DNA from: Anaerolineales bacterium
GTDB taxonomy: Bacteria > Chloroflexota > Anaerolineae > Anaerolineales > JABWBV01
Assembly (NCBI GenBank): GCA_020634875.1
Contig: JACKAX010000004.1
Location: 62,001 to 126,000, forward strand
Direction: 5' to 3'
Length of the DNA stretch: 64,000 bases
The notes beneath the pieces are model-generated. The model was not told the DNA's origin. It saw only the letters and a program-made list of their open reading frames with translations, and made no database searches. Shown here piece by piece: positions 11,191 to 19,425 of this stretch (position 1 is its first letter; the number at the start of each line of letters is the position of its first letter). The translations under genes were made by a program, and so were the position numbers.

Positions 11191-12525
11191 TTATATAGAC
11201 TCTCGCAGAACGGTACGCGCTTCTCCTGCGACGAAAATGCTCCCCGTAACGAGGATTAGGCCATTGGACGGAACCACGTTACGGGCGAAGGTGAGGGCTT
11301 CTTGTACAGATGGTGCAGCGACGGTTGTATATCCTGCCTCCTGTGCTTGCGCGACCAACTGATCCGTAGGCATGGCGCGGGCGTGGGTAGACTGGGTAGC
11401 AATGAGCATTGTGATTTCTCCTGCCTCAGCATGGATCGGGTGTAATTCTGCCAGTATTTCGCGAACGTTTTTGTCCCCGGAAACGCCAAAGATAAGAACG
11501 GTGGGACGGGACGGGTAATACTGGTCAAGTGTTTCTCGTAAACGGCGCGCAGAGTCCTGATTGTGCGCGCCGTCCAAGATAAGCGGAACAGGTGTGTGAG
11601 TCAAAATTTCAAACCGTCCAGGCCAGGTCACAGATGCGAAACCATTGCATATCGCTGCTTCTGTAATTTTTAACCCTTCCGACTGGGCCACACGCAAAGC
11701 TGCATAAGCTGTAGCGGCATTTTCCACCTGATGAGGTCCCAACAAAGGAATTTTTAGCACAACCGGTTCATCCTTGGAAAAAACCACCTCTATCGTTTGT
11801 CTCTCCAGTCCCGCACCTCGCTCGGTGTACGTAACCTGATCACCTACTTGAATCAATGGAGATTGCCGCTCCCGCGCGATCGCGTGAATTACATCGCTGG
11901 CCTGGTTGGGTTGTGGCCCGCAGACAACTGGATGGTTCTTTTTAATAATCCCAGCCTTTTCTCCTGCAATTTCTGCAAGTGTAGTCCCTAAAATCGGCAC
12001 ATGATCGAGCGAGATCGTTGTAATCACACTAACTAGTGGAGTAACCACATTAGTCGCGTCCAGACGTCCCCCCATGCCCACTTCGATGACAGCAACTTGC
12101 ACCTTTTCTCGCGCAAAATACCAAAATGCCAACGCAGCTTCAATTTCAAATGAGGTAATGTGGGGTATTTCTGCTACTGAGGGTTGGATGTCCTTAACGA
12201 GCATGGCAAATACTTCGTGAGAAACGGGGACACGGTCAATCTGAAAGCGCTCGGAGTAGTCTTCTAAATGTGGTGAGGTGTATAGACCGGTTCGGTATCC
12301 GGCGCTTTGCAGGGCTGCAGCGCAAAACGCGGCGGTGGAGCCTTTTCCCTTCGTGCCAGCGATATGGATCACAGGGTACGCACGGTGAGGATCACCCAGG
12401 GCTGCGAGGAGGGTATGAACTCTGCGGAGGTCAAAATTTTCGGGGACCAGGTTGGCCGCGTGGGTTTTACTATGATCAAGAAAATGATTGAGATATGTGA
12501 TAGCGTCTGGATATGAGAGGTTCAT
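11191..12525 (-). CDS. folC: Folylpolyglutamate synthase / dihydrofolate synthase
   Basis: 444 residues, typical for FolC of the Mur-ligase superfamily. The ATP loop HIAGTKGKGST is near residue 55. Downstream are GGRLDATN, the second signature with ISLDHVPILG, and DGAHNQDS at the start of the C-terminal domain. It adds glutamate to dihydropteroate and/or to folates, so it supplies the polyglutamylated folate pool; the methyl-THF corrinoid system further along would use such cofactors, although it is not co-transcribed. It is the first gene of the minus-strand block and is divergent from the PhnD-like gene. No strong ribosome-binding site is visible. Confidence 0.93.
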   Translation of the reverse strand: MNLSYPDAITYLNHFLDHSKTHAANLVPENFDLRRVHTLLAALGDPHRAYPVIHIAGTKGKGSTAAFCAAALQSAGYRTGLYTSPHLEDYSERFQIDRVPVSHEVFAMLVKDIQPSVAEIPHITSFEIEAALAFWYFAREKVQVAVIEVGMGGRLDATNVVTPLVSVITTISLDHVPILGTTLAEIAGEKAGIIKKNHPVVCGPQPNQASDVIHAIARERQSPLIQVGDQVTYTERGAGLERQTIEVVFSKDEPVVLKIPLLGPHQVENAATAYAALRVAQSEGLKITEAAICNGFASVTWPGRFEILTHTPVPLILDGAHNQDSARRLRETLDQYYPSRPTVLIFGVSGDKNVREILAELHPIHAEAGEITMLIATQSTHARAMPTDQLVAQAQEAGYTTVAAPSVQEALTFARNVVPSNGLILVTGSIFVAGEARTVLRESI

Positions 12526-12610
12526 AGGTGAAAATTAAAACTATAGGAAATTTGGCCTTTATTATAGCTTTCTCAACCTTTATTCGGGAAAATGAGGTGA
12601 TTTTCATTCC

Positions 12611-12639
12611 TTGTCATGGTTATTCATCCGCGATATGAT
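12611..12639 (+). promoter_or_regulatory. Sigma-70-type promoter of the PhnD-like gene
   Basis: TTGTCA at 12611-12616 and TATGAT at 12634-12639 are separated by exactly 17 bases. Transcription from about 12646 would give a leader of about 115 nt. That leader contains TGAGATA/TATCTCA (12684-12703) and an outer GGCC/GGCC pairing, so it could fold, but I recognise no known riboswitch. Confidence 0.65.
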
Positions 12640-12760
12640 GCAAAAATAGGCCACGCTGAGGTTGCCCAAAAGGAGGTGTTGGCCTGAGATAACAGCCTAT
12701 CTCAAAAAAATTTATTAGCGTCTATAAGTTTTTACACATACATGGAGTAAAAAAAAGATC

Positions 12761-13921
12761 ATGAAAAAACTTTTAACTGTTCTTTCTTTTGTGTTAGTTG
12801 CCAGCTTTGTGCTTGTTGCTTGCACGCCTGCGGCAACTCCTACTGCCGCACCCACAACCGCTCCGACTGAGGTTATGGAAGAACCCACCGAAGTGATGGA
12901 AGAACCCACTGATGTTCCTGCTCCCACCGAAGTCCCCACTGAAGTTCCCACCGAGGAACCCACCGCTGTGCCTGAACCCACCATTGGTTCTGCTGAACAC
13001 CCGATCAAAGTGTTGTTTGTGCCGTCCGTGGATGCGAACGTGATCGTCACGGGCGGTGAAATCATGGCCCAGGCGTTGAACGAAGCCACCGGGCTGAACT
13101 TCGAAGTCAGCATTCCGACCTCCTATGCCGCCACTATCGAAGAAATGTGTGCTTCCCCCAGCGACACGATGGCCTTCATCCCGGCCTTCGGGTACGTTCT
13201 CGCCAACGACCTGTGTGGTGTGGATGTGGCCTTCAAAGCTGAACGCCGCGGCTGGGGCGTGTACTGGACCATGGTCGTCGTCCCGCGTGACAGCGACATC
13301 CAGAGCATTGACGACCTGAACGGCAAGAAATGGGCGTACCCGGATGCTGGCTCCACCTCCGGGTTCCTGGTCCCGACCGTCATGTTCCAAGAAGCGGGCG
13401 TGACCGTTGGTGACACCCTCGAAGCGGGCGGTCACCCGCAGGCGGTGCGTGCGGTGTACACGGGGGAAGCGGACTTTGCGACCGCGTTCTACAGCCCGTG
13501 GGCGGCCCCCGAAGGGGCGGCGGCCTGGGCGATTGGGGATGACCCCGAACCGCCGGTTGACCTGACGAATTGCGGGTTGGATGCGGATGGCAATTTGAAA
13601 TGCGACGGCTATCAGATCTTGGATGCCCGGGCGAACATCCGCGAGGAGTTTCCGGATGTGGTGCAAAAAGTGCGCATCCTGATGTTGTCTCCTGAAATCC
13701 CCAACGACACGCTGTCGTTTGGGCCGGAGTTTCCGGCGGAGCTGCGTGCGCAGATCGAAGCGGCGCTGGCGGCGTTTGCGGAGACGGAAGGCTGGGGGAG
13801 TTCGTTGGGGAGTGCGGACTTCTACGGCTGGTCTGGGTTAGTGGTGGCGACGGATGCGGAATATGACTTCATTCGTTTGATGGTAGCCCAATCCGGCATT
13901 ACCCTCGAAACGCTTAAGTAA
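12761..13921 (+). CDS. PhnD-like ABC substrate-binding lipoprotein (orphan)
   Basis: 386 residues. A lipoprotein signal ends at Cys21 (FVLVAC), and a Pro/Thr/Glu tether follows (about 22-75). The rest is a type-II periplasmic-binding fold of the phosphate/phosphonate PhnD family: HPIKVLFVPS, the internal GKKWAYPDAGSTSG and EADFATAFYSPWA motifs, and FGPEFP near the end. It would bind a small, probably phosphorus- or nitrogen-containing, ligand outside the membrane. No permease or ATPase gene is adjacent, so it must work with a transporter encoded elsewhere or act in sensing. The body is clearly more GC-rich and codon-biased than its flanks, consistent with high expression. A strong terminator follows. 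Confidence 0.85.
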   Translation: MKKLLTVLSFVLVASFVLVACTPAATPTAAPTTAPTEVMEEPTEVMEEPTDVPAPTEVPTEVPTEEPTAVPEPTIGSAEHPIKVLFVPSVDANVIVTGGEIMAQALNEATGLNFEVSIPTSYAATIEEMCASPSDTMAFIPAFGYVLANDLCGVDVAFKAERRGWGVYWTMVVVPRDSDIQSIDDLNGKKWAYPDAGSTSGFLVPTVMFQEAGVTVGDTLEAGGHPQAVRAVYTGEADFATAFYSPWAAPEGAAAWAIGDDPEPPVDLTNCGLDADGNLKCDGYQILDARANIREEFPDVVQKVRILMLSPEIPNDTLSFGPEFPAELRAQIEAALAAFAETEGWGSSLGSADFYGWSGLVVATDAEYDFIRLMVAQSGITLETLK

Positions 13922-13938
13922 TTGGTTTCTAACATCAC

Positions 13939-13970
13939 GGAATTCGGGTAAGGATTTCTGCCCGAATTCC
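13939..13970 (+). other. Inverted repeat after the PhnD-like gene
   Basis: GGAATTCGGG (13939-13948) and CCCGAATTCC (13961-13970) form a perfect 10-bp stem with a 12-nt loop. No U-run follows directly. It probably protects the transcript 3' end upstream of the true terminator. Confidence 0.5.
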
Positions 13971-13991
13971 TACCAGGCTGTTATTCTTTTT

Positions 13992-14030
13992 ATAAAGGAC
14001 TTCAGTTTATCTGAAGTCCTTTATATTTTT
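13992..14030 (+). terminator. Rho-independent terminator
   Basis: ATAAAGGACTTCAG (13992-14005) pairs perfectly with CTGAAGTCCTTTAT (14011-14024) around a 5-nt loop, followed by ATTTTT. It ends the PhnD-like transcript. The rest of the gap to the next gene holds that gene's promoter. Confidence 0.9.
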
Positions 14031-14168
14031 AAAGATGGTCTTGGAAAACCGGAGCGAACCCCGAAAGTTTAAAGTTACGGATAGTTTTGTATGCCCTACC
14101 CCTTCAAATTTTCGGTGCTTTTTCCTTTGAAAACCAAAAATATCTTTCCTGATTATGCTTGGCGCGGC

Positions 14169-14197
14169 TTGACAAAAACGCGCGGGATTGTTATATT
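14169..14197 (+). promoter_or_regulatory. Consensus promoter of the DeoR-NosL regulator
   Basis: TTGACA (14169-14174) and TATATT (14192-14197) are spaced by 17 bases. Its position upstream of the ATG at 14232 supports that start instead of a longer frame running through the promoter. Confidence 0.8.
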
Positions 14198-14222
14198 CCG
14201 TGAATTCTTGTTAGATATAACA
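14189..14222. promoter_or_regulatory. Putative operator (8-bp inverted repeat) over the -10 box
   Basis: TGTTATAT (14189-14196) and ATATAACA (14215-14222) are perfect inverted copies, 26 bases centre to centre. The left arm covers the -10 box and the right arm ends 9 bases before the start codon, which fits autoregulation by the DeoR-type protein. Confidence 0.55.
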
Positions 14223-14231
14223 AAAAATCAC

Positions 14232-14786
14232 ATGCCAAATTCCCCAACTCAACGCGAAAAAATGATTTTGGATGAAATTCAAAGAGCTGGAAATGTCTCG
14301 ATAAAAGACCTTGTCGAGCTTCTGGATGTTTCTCCTATGACAGTGCATCGCGACGTGAATCGCTTGGCTCAAGTTGGCTTGGTGATCAAATCACATGGTG
14401 AGGTGTTGTTGCCGGCAAAAGGTAAAACGGAGGATGAAGGGTGTGCGATGTGCCGAAAACCCGTCTCTGATCGGACCGCATTTCTTCTTATACTCGGTAC
14501 GGGCGAACAAAAACGCGCCTGTTGTCCACATTGCGGACTAATGTTGAAGATGCAATTAGAAGAAGTATGGCAAGCAATGGCGACCGATTTTTTGCATGGA
14601 CATATTCTTAGTGCCAATCAAGCTTTTTTTGTGTTGGGCAGTGATTTGACGATTTGTTGCGCCCCGAGCGTTTTGAGTTTCGGCTCAGAAGGCGAGGCGA
14701 AAAAGTTCACAACCGGTTTTGGGGGGCATATCGCCAATATGGGGGAAGTTATCCGACATTTTCGGGAGATGGCAAATTTTATGTAG
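14232..14786 (+). CDS. DeoR-type HTH regulator fused to a NosL-like metal-binding domain
   Basis: 184 residues from the ATG at 14232. A DeoR-type winged HTH fills residues 1-62 (KMILDEIQRAGNVSI, SPMTVHRDVNRL). It is followed by a Cys-rich domain instead of the usual sugar-phosphate-binding domain. That domain has CAMC (Cys71, Cys74), CCPHCG (97, 98, 101), then ATDFLHGHILSANQAFFVLGS and FTTGFGG, a pattern like NosL, the Cu(I)-binding lipoprotein of nitrous-oxide-reductase assembly. Two further Cys are at 142-143. The next genes encode a PCu(A)C copper chaperone and SCO1, so I infer a copper- or redox-responsive repressor of CuA-assembly genes. It could alternatively sense zinc or thiol state. 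There is no signal peptide, as expected for a cytoplasmic regulator. Confidence 0.75.
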   Translation: MPNSPTQREKMILDEIQRAGNVSIKDLVELLDVSPMTVHRDVNRLAQVGLVIKSHGEVLLPAKGKTEDEGCAMCRKPVSDRTAFLLILGTGEQKRACCPHCGLMLKMQLEEVWQAMATDFLHGHILSANQAFFVLGSDLTICCAPSVLSFGSEGEAKKFTTGFGGHIANMGEVIRHFREMANFM

Positions 14787-14879
14787 TCTTAGCTTTGGAC
14801 TGAAAATTTAATTGCATTACTTAGGGAGAGGACGCAGAAGTTGAGTCCTCATAAATTATTATTGAAGGATGTAAATAAA

Positions 14880-15326
14880 ATGAAAAAAAATTGGATACTT
14901 TTCCTCTTTGTATTGTTGACCATTAGCGCATGTAGCTCAGCCTCCACCGGGCCGAAAATTACCGTCGAAGGTGTTTGGGGCCGTAACTCGCCAATGATGG
15001 CCACTGCGGGCGCGTTTTACATGCAAATAAAAAATTCCGGCTCCGAAGCGGATAAACTCGTCAGCGCTTCCTCAGAAGCGTGTGGTACGATAGAATTGCA
15101 CGAGTCCTATATGATGGATAACGGTGCGATGGGAATGCGCCCAGTTGAAGGTGGCTCAATTGAAATCCCTGCAGGTACAACCGTAGAACTGAAAGTCGGG
15201 GGGTTGCATGTAATGTGTCTTAATAAAACCTCGGAGTTCCAGTTAGGTGACAAATATCCCCTGACATTAGTCTTTGAAAATTCCGGTGAAATGACGGTTG
15301 AAGTCTCAATCCAAGAGGAGCCTTAA
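14880..15326 (+). CDS. PCu(A)C-family periplasmic copper chaperone lipoprotein
   Basis: 148 residues from the ATG at 14880, which has AAGGATG before it; a TTG 39 bases upstream is less likely. A lipobox ends at Cys18 (TISAC). The DUF461/PCu(A)C beta-barrel carries the copper ligands of the family: His74, Met84/Met86, His110 and Met112, in LHESYMMDNGAMGM and GGLHVMC. These proteins carry Cu(I) outside the membrane and load the CuA centre of cytochrome oxidase together with SCO1, which is encoded 241 bases downstream. An extra Cys (113) directly after the last Met could modify metal binding. Confidence 0.9.
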   Translation: MKKNWILFLFVLLTISACSSASTGPKITVEGVWGRNSPMMATAGAFYMQIKNSGSEADKLVSASSEACGTIELHESYMMDNGAMGMRPVEGGSIEIPAGTTVELKVGGLHVMCLNKTSEFQLGDKYPLTLVFENSGEMTVEVSIQEEP

Positions 15327-15409
15327 ATCCCTTTTTGGGAACCCTCTGCAATCCCCAATCTCTCGACATCTCGCCTCTCCCTTTGATTGAGAACTTGGGT
15401 GAATTTTAA

Positions 15410-15453
15410 AAAAAGGATGGGCAGGGCTATGATATTCCCTGTCCATCCTTTTT
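15410..15453 (+). terminator. Rho-independent terminator after the copper chaperone
   Basis: AAAAGGATGGGCAGGG pairs with CCCTGTCCATCCTTTT (one G-U) around a 10-nt loop at 15427-15436, followed by T-rich sequence. It separates the chaperone from the SCO gene. Confidence 0.85.
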
Positions 15454-15567
15454 CAATGTTTTTACCTTAACGGTGATGAGCAAAAAATCAGATGCTTCTT
15501 ACGACAGTGGTGGGCTTACCCCCGAAAAATTCTAATAACTTGATTAGGTGCAAAAGGTACACTAAAA

Positions 15568-16161
15568 ATGAAATCTAAATTTCTACTCATCTTGGGGATC
15601 ATGATTGGCTTGGCAGGAGTTTTCCTTGGCGTGCTTATTTTTCGTCCACGCCCTTTTCATGGTATGGTTATGCAATCCCCGGAATTAGCCCAAAATTTCA
15701 CCCTGACAGGCGCCAACAACACGGAAGTATCGCTGAGTGATTACCGCGGAAAATTGATTATCCTCTATTTTGGCTACACTTTTTGTCCTGATGTCTGTCC
15801 GGCTACTCTTTCTAGTGTTAGCAAGGCAATGAAATTATTGGGGAGCAAAGCGGACAAAGTGCAATTCATTATGATCTCGGTGGACCCTGAACGCGATACC
15901 CCCGACAGGTTGGCGGAATACGTAGCCCACTTTGACCCTAACTTTATTGGAGTCACGGGCGATCCTGACAAACTAGCCCAAATTGCTGCCTTGTATGGCA
16001 TCTATTTTCAAAAACATGAAGGCACCGCAGCAACTGGCTATTTGGTTGACCATACCGCGACGATGATGGTCATTGACCAAGATGGATACCTAAAACTGGT
16101 TCTCCCTTTTGGTATCAGCCCTGAAGATATCGCTAGCGATTTAAAAAGAGTTATCCGGTAA
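15568..16161 (+). CDS. SCO1/SenC-family copper metallochaperone
   Basis: 197 residues. One N-terminal TM anchor (about 5-25) precedes a thioredoxin-fold domain outside the membrane. The copper ligands of the family are present: Cys73 and Cys77 in FCPDVCP, and His162 in LVDHTATM. ISVDPERDTP is the usual SCO signature. SCO proteins reduce and metallate the CuA site of cytochrome c oxidase subunit II, and pair with PCu(A)C. AAAAGG precedes the ATG. No oxidase genes lie nearby, so the target is encoded elsewhere. Confidence 0.93.
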   Translation: MKSKFLLILGIMIGLAGVFLGVLIFRPRPFHGMVMQSPELAQNFTLTGANNTEVSLSDYRGKLIILYFGYTFCPDVCPATLSSVSKAMKLLGSKADKVQFIMISVDPERDTPDRLAEYVAHFDPNFIGVTGDPDKLAQIAALYGIYFQKHEGTAATGYLVDHTATMMVIDQDGYLKLVLPFGISPEDIASDLKRVIR

Positions 16162-16181
16162 TACGAAAATTTCTTCCTCTG

Positions 16182-16225
16182 GCGAGATTGTGCAGCAAAT
16201 AAGCCGCACAATCTCGCTATTTTTT
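16182..16225. terminator. Bidirectional terminator between SCO and the GH4 gene
   Basis: GCGAGATTGTGC (16182-16193) and GCACAATCTCGC (16206-16217) form a perfect 12-bp stem, followed by TATTTTTT on the plus strand. It lies between convergent genes and probably also marks the end of the long minus-strand carbohydrate operon. Confidence 0.88.
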
Positions 16226-16262
16226 CCAAATGAGTGGTTTCATTTGGAAAAACCGCAGAAAA

Positions 16263-17642
16263 CTACTCACCCCATTCCCCCACGTACGGCGCGTGGGCAA
16301 CCAAATAATCGTCTACTAATGCCTTCGCCCGCGAATATGAAAGTACCAACGGATGCACCATTAACGCCTCCACGGCTCGTTTTCGCGACCGTTCACGAAT
16401 CGCTTGAGTGGTCAGCCGCTCGTACAACTTAATGGTCTTCATCAGGTGCAATTGCATTGTAGGCACTTCACCAATCGGCAGGGGGTGAACGCCCTCTTTA
16501 TCCACCCGGCAACTGACTTCCACCACATCATCCTCTGCCATCCCGGAAATCGCCCCCTCGTTGGATACGTTCAACGCGGTGTACAACGGCCCACCGTTTT
16601 GCAACGCCTCTACCACTGATAACGCCACGCCCGCGTACCCCTCCCCCGCATGGTCGGGAATGTCTGCATCAAACACCTGCTGACGGTCTGCCTCTTCCAT
16701 TGAAAGACCCCCATACGCGTAGTGCATGTATGTTGCTCCGCGCCGTTTTTCATACCCAAAGAAGACGCGCAAAGCCTGTTCGGGATTGTGCTCTACGCCG
16801 ATTTCCTCTAAATGTTCCATGAGGCGTTGGTTGAGTTCGACAATTTCTTCCCCGCGTGTTTTGCCCTCGCCGCTAATCGCCTGCACGGCCTGTTCTGCAT
16901 AGTAGTAGTAATACAAATACTCATTGCAATGAAACCCGATCCGTCGGACGAGTTCAGGGTCAAATAAAGCTTGCATTTGGCGAACGAATCGGTCATTGGC
17001 CAAGGCGTTTACCATCTGCTCTTCTCCATTCACCCATGCGCGGCGACACCACGATAAATGGTTTAGGCCAAATACTTCCGCCCGCACCGTTTCGTGTGGA
17101 ACGCCCAGCCAATACGCAATCGCCCCCTGTCCGCCGTTCGCCCCATCGCAAATACCAATCGTCCGCGTAAATCCTGCCTCGCGTAACCCCTGCGCCACCA
17201 GCCCCGCTGGATTGGTGAAGTTATACATCCATGCGTGAGGGCTGACCTCCTGTAAGATTTCCGCATATTCCAACAGCGCGGGGATACTGCGAAGGGCCAT
17301 TGCGAACCCACCTGGCCCAGTCGTTTCTTGACCGAGCACGCCGTGTCTGAGCGCGATCCGTTCATCGAGAGCACGTCCCTGCTCAAAACCAACGCGGATC
17401 GTAGTGACAACATGATCCGCTCCCGAAAGGGCGGTGCGGGCATCGGTTGTAGCTGTGAGTTTGAACGGATTCCCTGCCCGGCGCACAACCTCGCGACACA
17501 TAGCACCGAAGAGTTCAAGTTTGTGGGCATCAATGTCCATCAGGCAGAGTTCATCCACGCCGATCCGTTCGTGCCAGCGTAGTAAGGACATCACAAAAAG
17601 AGGCGAGCGCACCCCGCCGCCACCAATCAAGGTGAGTTTCAT
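16263..17642 (-). CDS. GH4-family glycosidase (6-phospho-beta-glucosidase type)
   Basis: 459 residues, normal for GH4. The N-terminal NAD site is LTLIGGGGVRSP, followed by LMDIDAHKLE, NFTNPAGLV, the metal-binding Cys in GICDGANGG, and His in GLNHLSW. GH4 enzymes use NAD+ and a divalent metal and cleave phosphorylated glucosides by an oxidation-elimination route. The position after the Cys, Asn in classical 6-phospho-beta-glucosidases, is Asp here. Since no PTS is present, the substrate may be an unphosphorylated or kinase-phosphorylated disaccharide. A PfkB kinase gene lies just upstream in the same operon. AAGGAA precedes the ATG. Confidence 0.88.
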   Translation of the reverse strand: MKLTLIGGGGVRSPLFVMSLLRWHERIGVDELCLMDIDAHKLELFGAMCREVVRRAGNPFKLTATTDARTALSGADHVVTTIRVGFEQGRALDERIALRHGVLGQETTGPGGFAMALRSIPALLEYAEILQEVSPHAWMYNFTNPAGLVAQGLREAGFTRTIGICDGANGGQGAIAYWLGVPHETVRAEVFGLNHLSWCRRAWVNGEEQMVNALANDRFVRQMQALFDPELVRRIGFHCNEYLYYYYYAEQAVQAISGEGKTRGEEIVELNQRLMEHLEEIGVEHNPEQALRVFFGYEKRRGATYMHYAYGGLSMEEADRQQVFDADIPDHAGEGYAGVALSVVEALQNGGPLYTALNVSNEGAISGMAEDDVVEVSCRVDKEGVHPLPIGEVPTMQLHLMKTIKLYERLTTQAIRERSRKRAVEALMVHPLVLSYSRAKALVDDYLVAHAPYVGEWGE

Positions 17643-17743
17643 AAAGGGTTCCTTTTAAAAGTAGTTTGATCCAATAAGTTCACTAAGTTCACTAAATTTT
17701 CCTTTGTGTCCTTAGTGGCCTTGGTGGTTCGCGTTTGTTTGGC

Positions 17744-18649
17744 TTATAAAAGCCTTTCCAGTTGTTCCAACGTTGGCACGGCAGCGGTTCCGCCGCGGCG
17801 CGTGGTGGAGAGGCCACCCGTAATATTACCCCAACGCAGACAGGTTGCGATAGGTTCTTCTCGCAGGCGGGCGGCGAGAAACCCGGCATTGAACGAGTCA
17901 CCTGCCCCAGTTGTATCCACCACTTCCACTTTGAGGGCGGGGGCATGCCAGACCTGGTTCCCGGATCGGGCCAGTGCCCCATCCGCACCACATTTGATCA
18001 CAACAAGGGGGCAAAATTCCGCCAAGCGTGCGGCGGCTTTTTCTGGGTCAGTTTCCCCAGTTAGTTGGGAGGCCTCGCTTAGGTTGGGAGCGAAGATGTT
18101 GGTCAGGCGGAGGAGGTCGATGAGGCCGGGTTCGTCGAGGGTCTGGGTGGTGTATTGGCAATCGGTGTAGATGTGCGTATCCTGTTGATGGATGAATTCC
18201 GCCAGGGCCAGTATTTCAGGTGCACCAGAAAAAGGGGTGTTGACCACCCAGCGCGGGCGTTGGGATGCGATAATTTGCTGATAAAAGTGTTCGGGAAAGC
18301 TATCTACATAGCTGATAAATCCCCTATCGTGAGCGAACGAAAATGAGACACTCAAACTGCGGAGCGGGGCGGGGACCTGTTCAAAAAGGGTTGTATCTAA
18401 CCCTTCATAGGCTGCTTGTTCTAGCATAAACCGGCTAAAGACATCGTTCCCGAATCGGCCTGCCCACCGGACCTGTGCCCCCAACCGGTGTAATGCTACC
18501 GTAAGAATGTACGCTCCCCCAGGCGCAATTTCCATCGTCTCTCCAAAAACATCTGCCCCTAAGCGTGGGATTTCTTGGAGGCCGGTGATGATCAAGTCTA
18601 AAAAGTAATCACCAAATAGCAGAACGTCACAAGATGAATTAAAAATCAT
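17744..18649 (-). CDS. PfkB-family carbohydrate kinase
   Basis: 301 residues, ribokinase/PfkB fold. GDYFLDLIITG starts the domain, GGAYILTVALHRLG is the substrate region, and VDTTGAGDSFNAGF is the C-terminal signature with the catalytic Asp. Its ATG overlaps the TGA of the GH16 gene (ATGA), so translation is coupled. It would phosphorylate a sugar in the cytoplasm, possibly to prepare it for GH4 or glycolysis; the exact sugar is not predictable. Confidence 0.9.
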   Translation of the reverse strand: MIFNSSCDVLLFGDYFLDLIITGLQEIPRLGADVFGETMEIAPGGAYILTVALHRLGAQVRWAGRFGNDVFSRFMLEQAAYEGLDTTLFEQVPAPLRSLSVSFSFAHDRGFISYVDSFPEHFYQQIIASQRPRWVVNTPFSGAPEILALAEFIHQQDTHIYTDCQYTTQTLDEPGLIDLLRLTNIFAPNLSEASQLTGETDPEKAAARLAEFCPLVVIKCGADGALARSGNQVWHAPALKVEVVDTTGAGDSFNAGFLAARLREEPIATCLRWGNITGGLSTTRRGGTAAVPTLEQLERLL

Positions 18650-19425
18650 GTTGGGGAAGAATACAGTTCGGGGCGTTGATACACCCGCACATAATCCACG
18701 AACATCATCTGGGGAAAAGTTGTTGTATGATCAGGATACCCTGGCCAATCTCCTCCCACGGCGACGTTAAGGATAATGAAAAAGGGGTGATCGAACACCC
18801 AGGGCTTGTCCGGCGAGAAACTTGCCTTTTGCAATGTGCCATACACTTGTTCATCTATGGACCAGCGGATTTCGTCCGATTCCCATTCCAACGCGAAGAT
18901 ATGAAAATCGTCTTTGAGGGCTTGTTCTTCGGGTAGCTTAAACGTATGCGTGATGCCCTCCGCCCCGCAGTACCCCGGTCCATGCACCGTCCCATGCACT
19001 TTTTCCGGTTCCCGCCCGATGAATTCCATAATGTCAAGTTCCCCACACCCCGGCCAACCTTTTTCGGCAAAATTTGCGCCCAACATCCAAAACGCAGGCC
19101 AGAGTCCTTGTCCGAAAGGAAGTTTAAGCCGCGCTTCGACTCGCCCGTAGGTAAACGTGAAATGTTCCGCGGTGAGGATGCGCGCGGAAGTGTATTTGCA
19201 CGGCCCGTACCAGCATTTCCGCGCGTCATCTGAGTTGACCAGGGCACGGATCACGAGCGATCCGTTTCCATCCGTGGCGGCGTTTTCGGCCAGGTCGGTG
19301 TAAAACTGCCATTCGTGGTTGCCCCACCCTTCGCCGCCGAGGTCATATTTCCATTTGGCGGGGTCAGGCCGCGTGCCTGCAGGTGCGTCGAATTCATCGT
19401 GCCAAACGAGATTCCAGTTTGTCAT
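18646..19425 (-). CDS. GH16-family beta-glucanase (laminarinase type), no signal peptide
   Basis: 259 residues forming a single GH16 jelly-roll. The catalytic E-x-D-x-x-E motif is ELDIMEFIG. WNLVWHDEFD opens the domain and MFVDYVRVYQR closes it, as in endo-beta-1,3-glucanases. There is no signal peptide, and the start overlaps the previous stop (ATGA), so no longer N-terminus is possible. A cytoplasmic laminarinase would act on imported beta-glucan oligosaccharides. It overlaps the upstream ABC ATPase gene by 4 bases and the downstream PfkB gene by 4 bases. Confidence 0.93.
   Translation of the reverse strand: MTNWNLVWHDEFDAPAGTRPDPAKWKYDLGGEGWGNHEWQFYTDLAENAATDGNGSLVIRALVNSDDARKCWYGPCKYTSARILTAEHFTFTYGRVEARLKLPFGQGLWPAFWMLGANFAEKGWPGCGELDIMEFIGREPEKVHGTVHGPGYCGAEGITHTFKLPEEQALKDDFHIFALEWESDEIRWSIDEQVYGTLQKASFSPDKPWVFDHPFFIILNVAVGGDWPGYPDHTTTFPQMMFVDYVRVYQRPELYSSPT

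Noticed and set aside
12684..12710. Terminator for the minus-strand folC side
   Set aside because: The stem TGAGATA/TATCTCA is followed by A-run on the plus strand, so it has no U-run in either useful direction.
12794..13666. Antisense open frame over the PhnD-like gene
   Set aside because: Low-complexity Gly/His/Phe product typical of the complement of a codon-biased gene.
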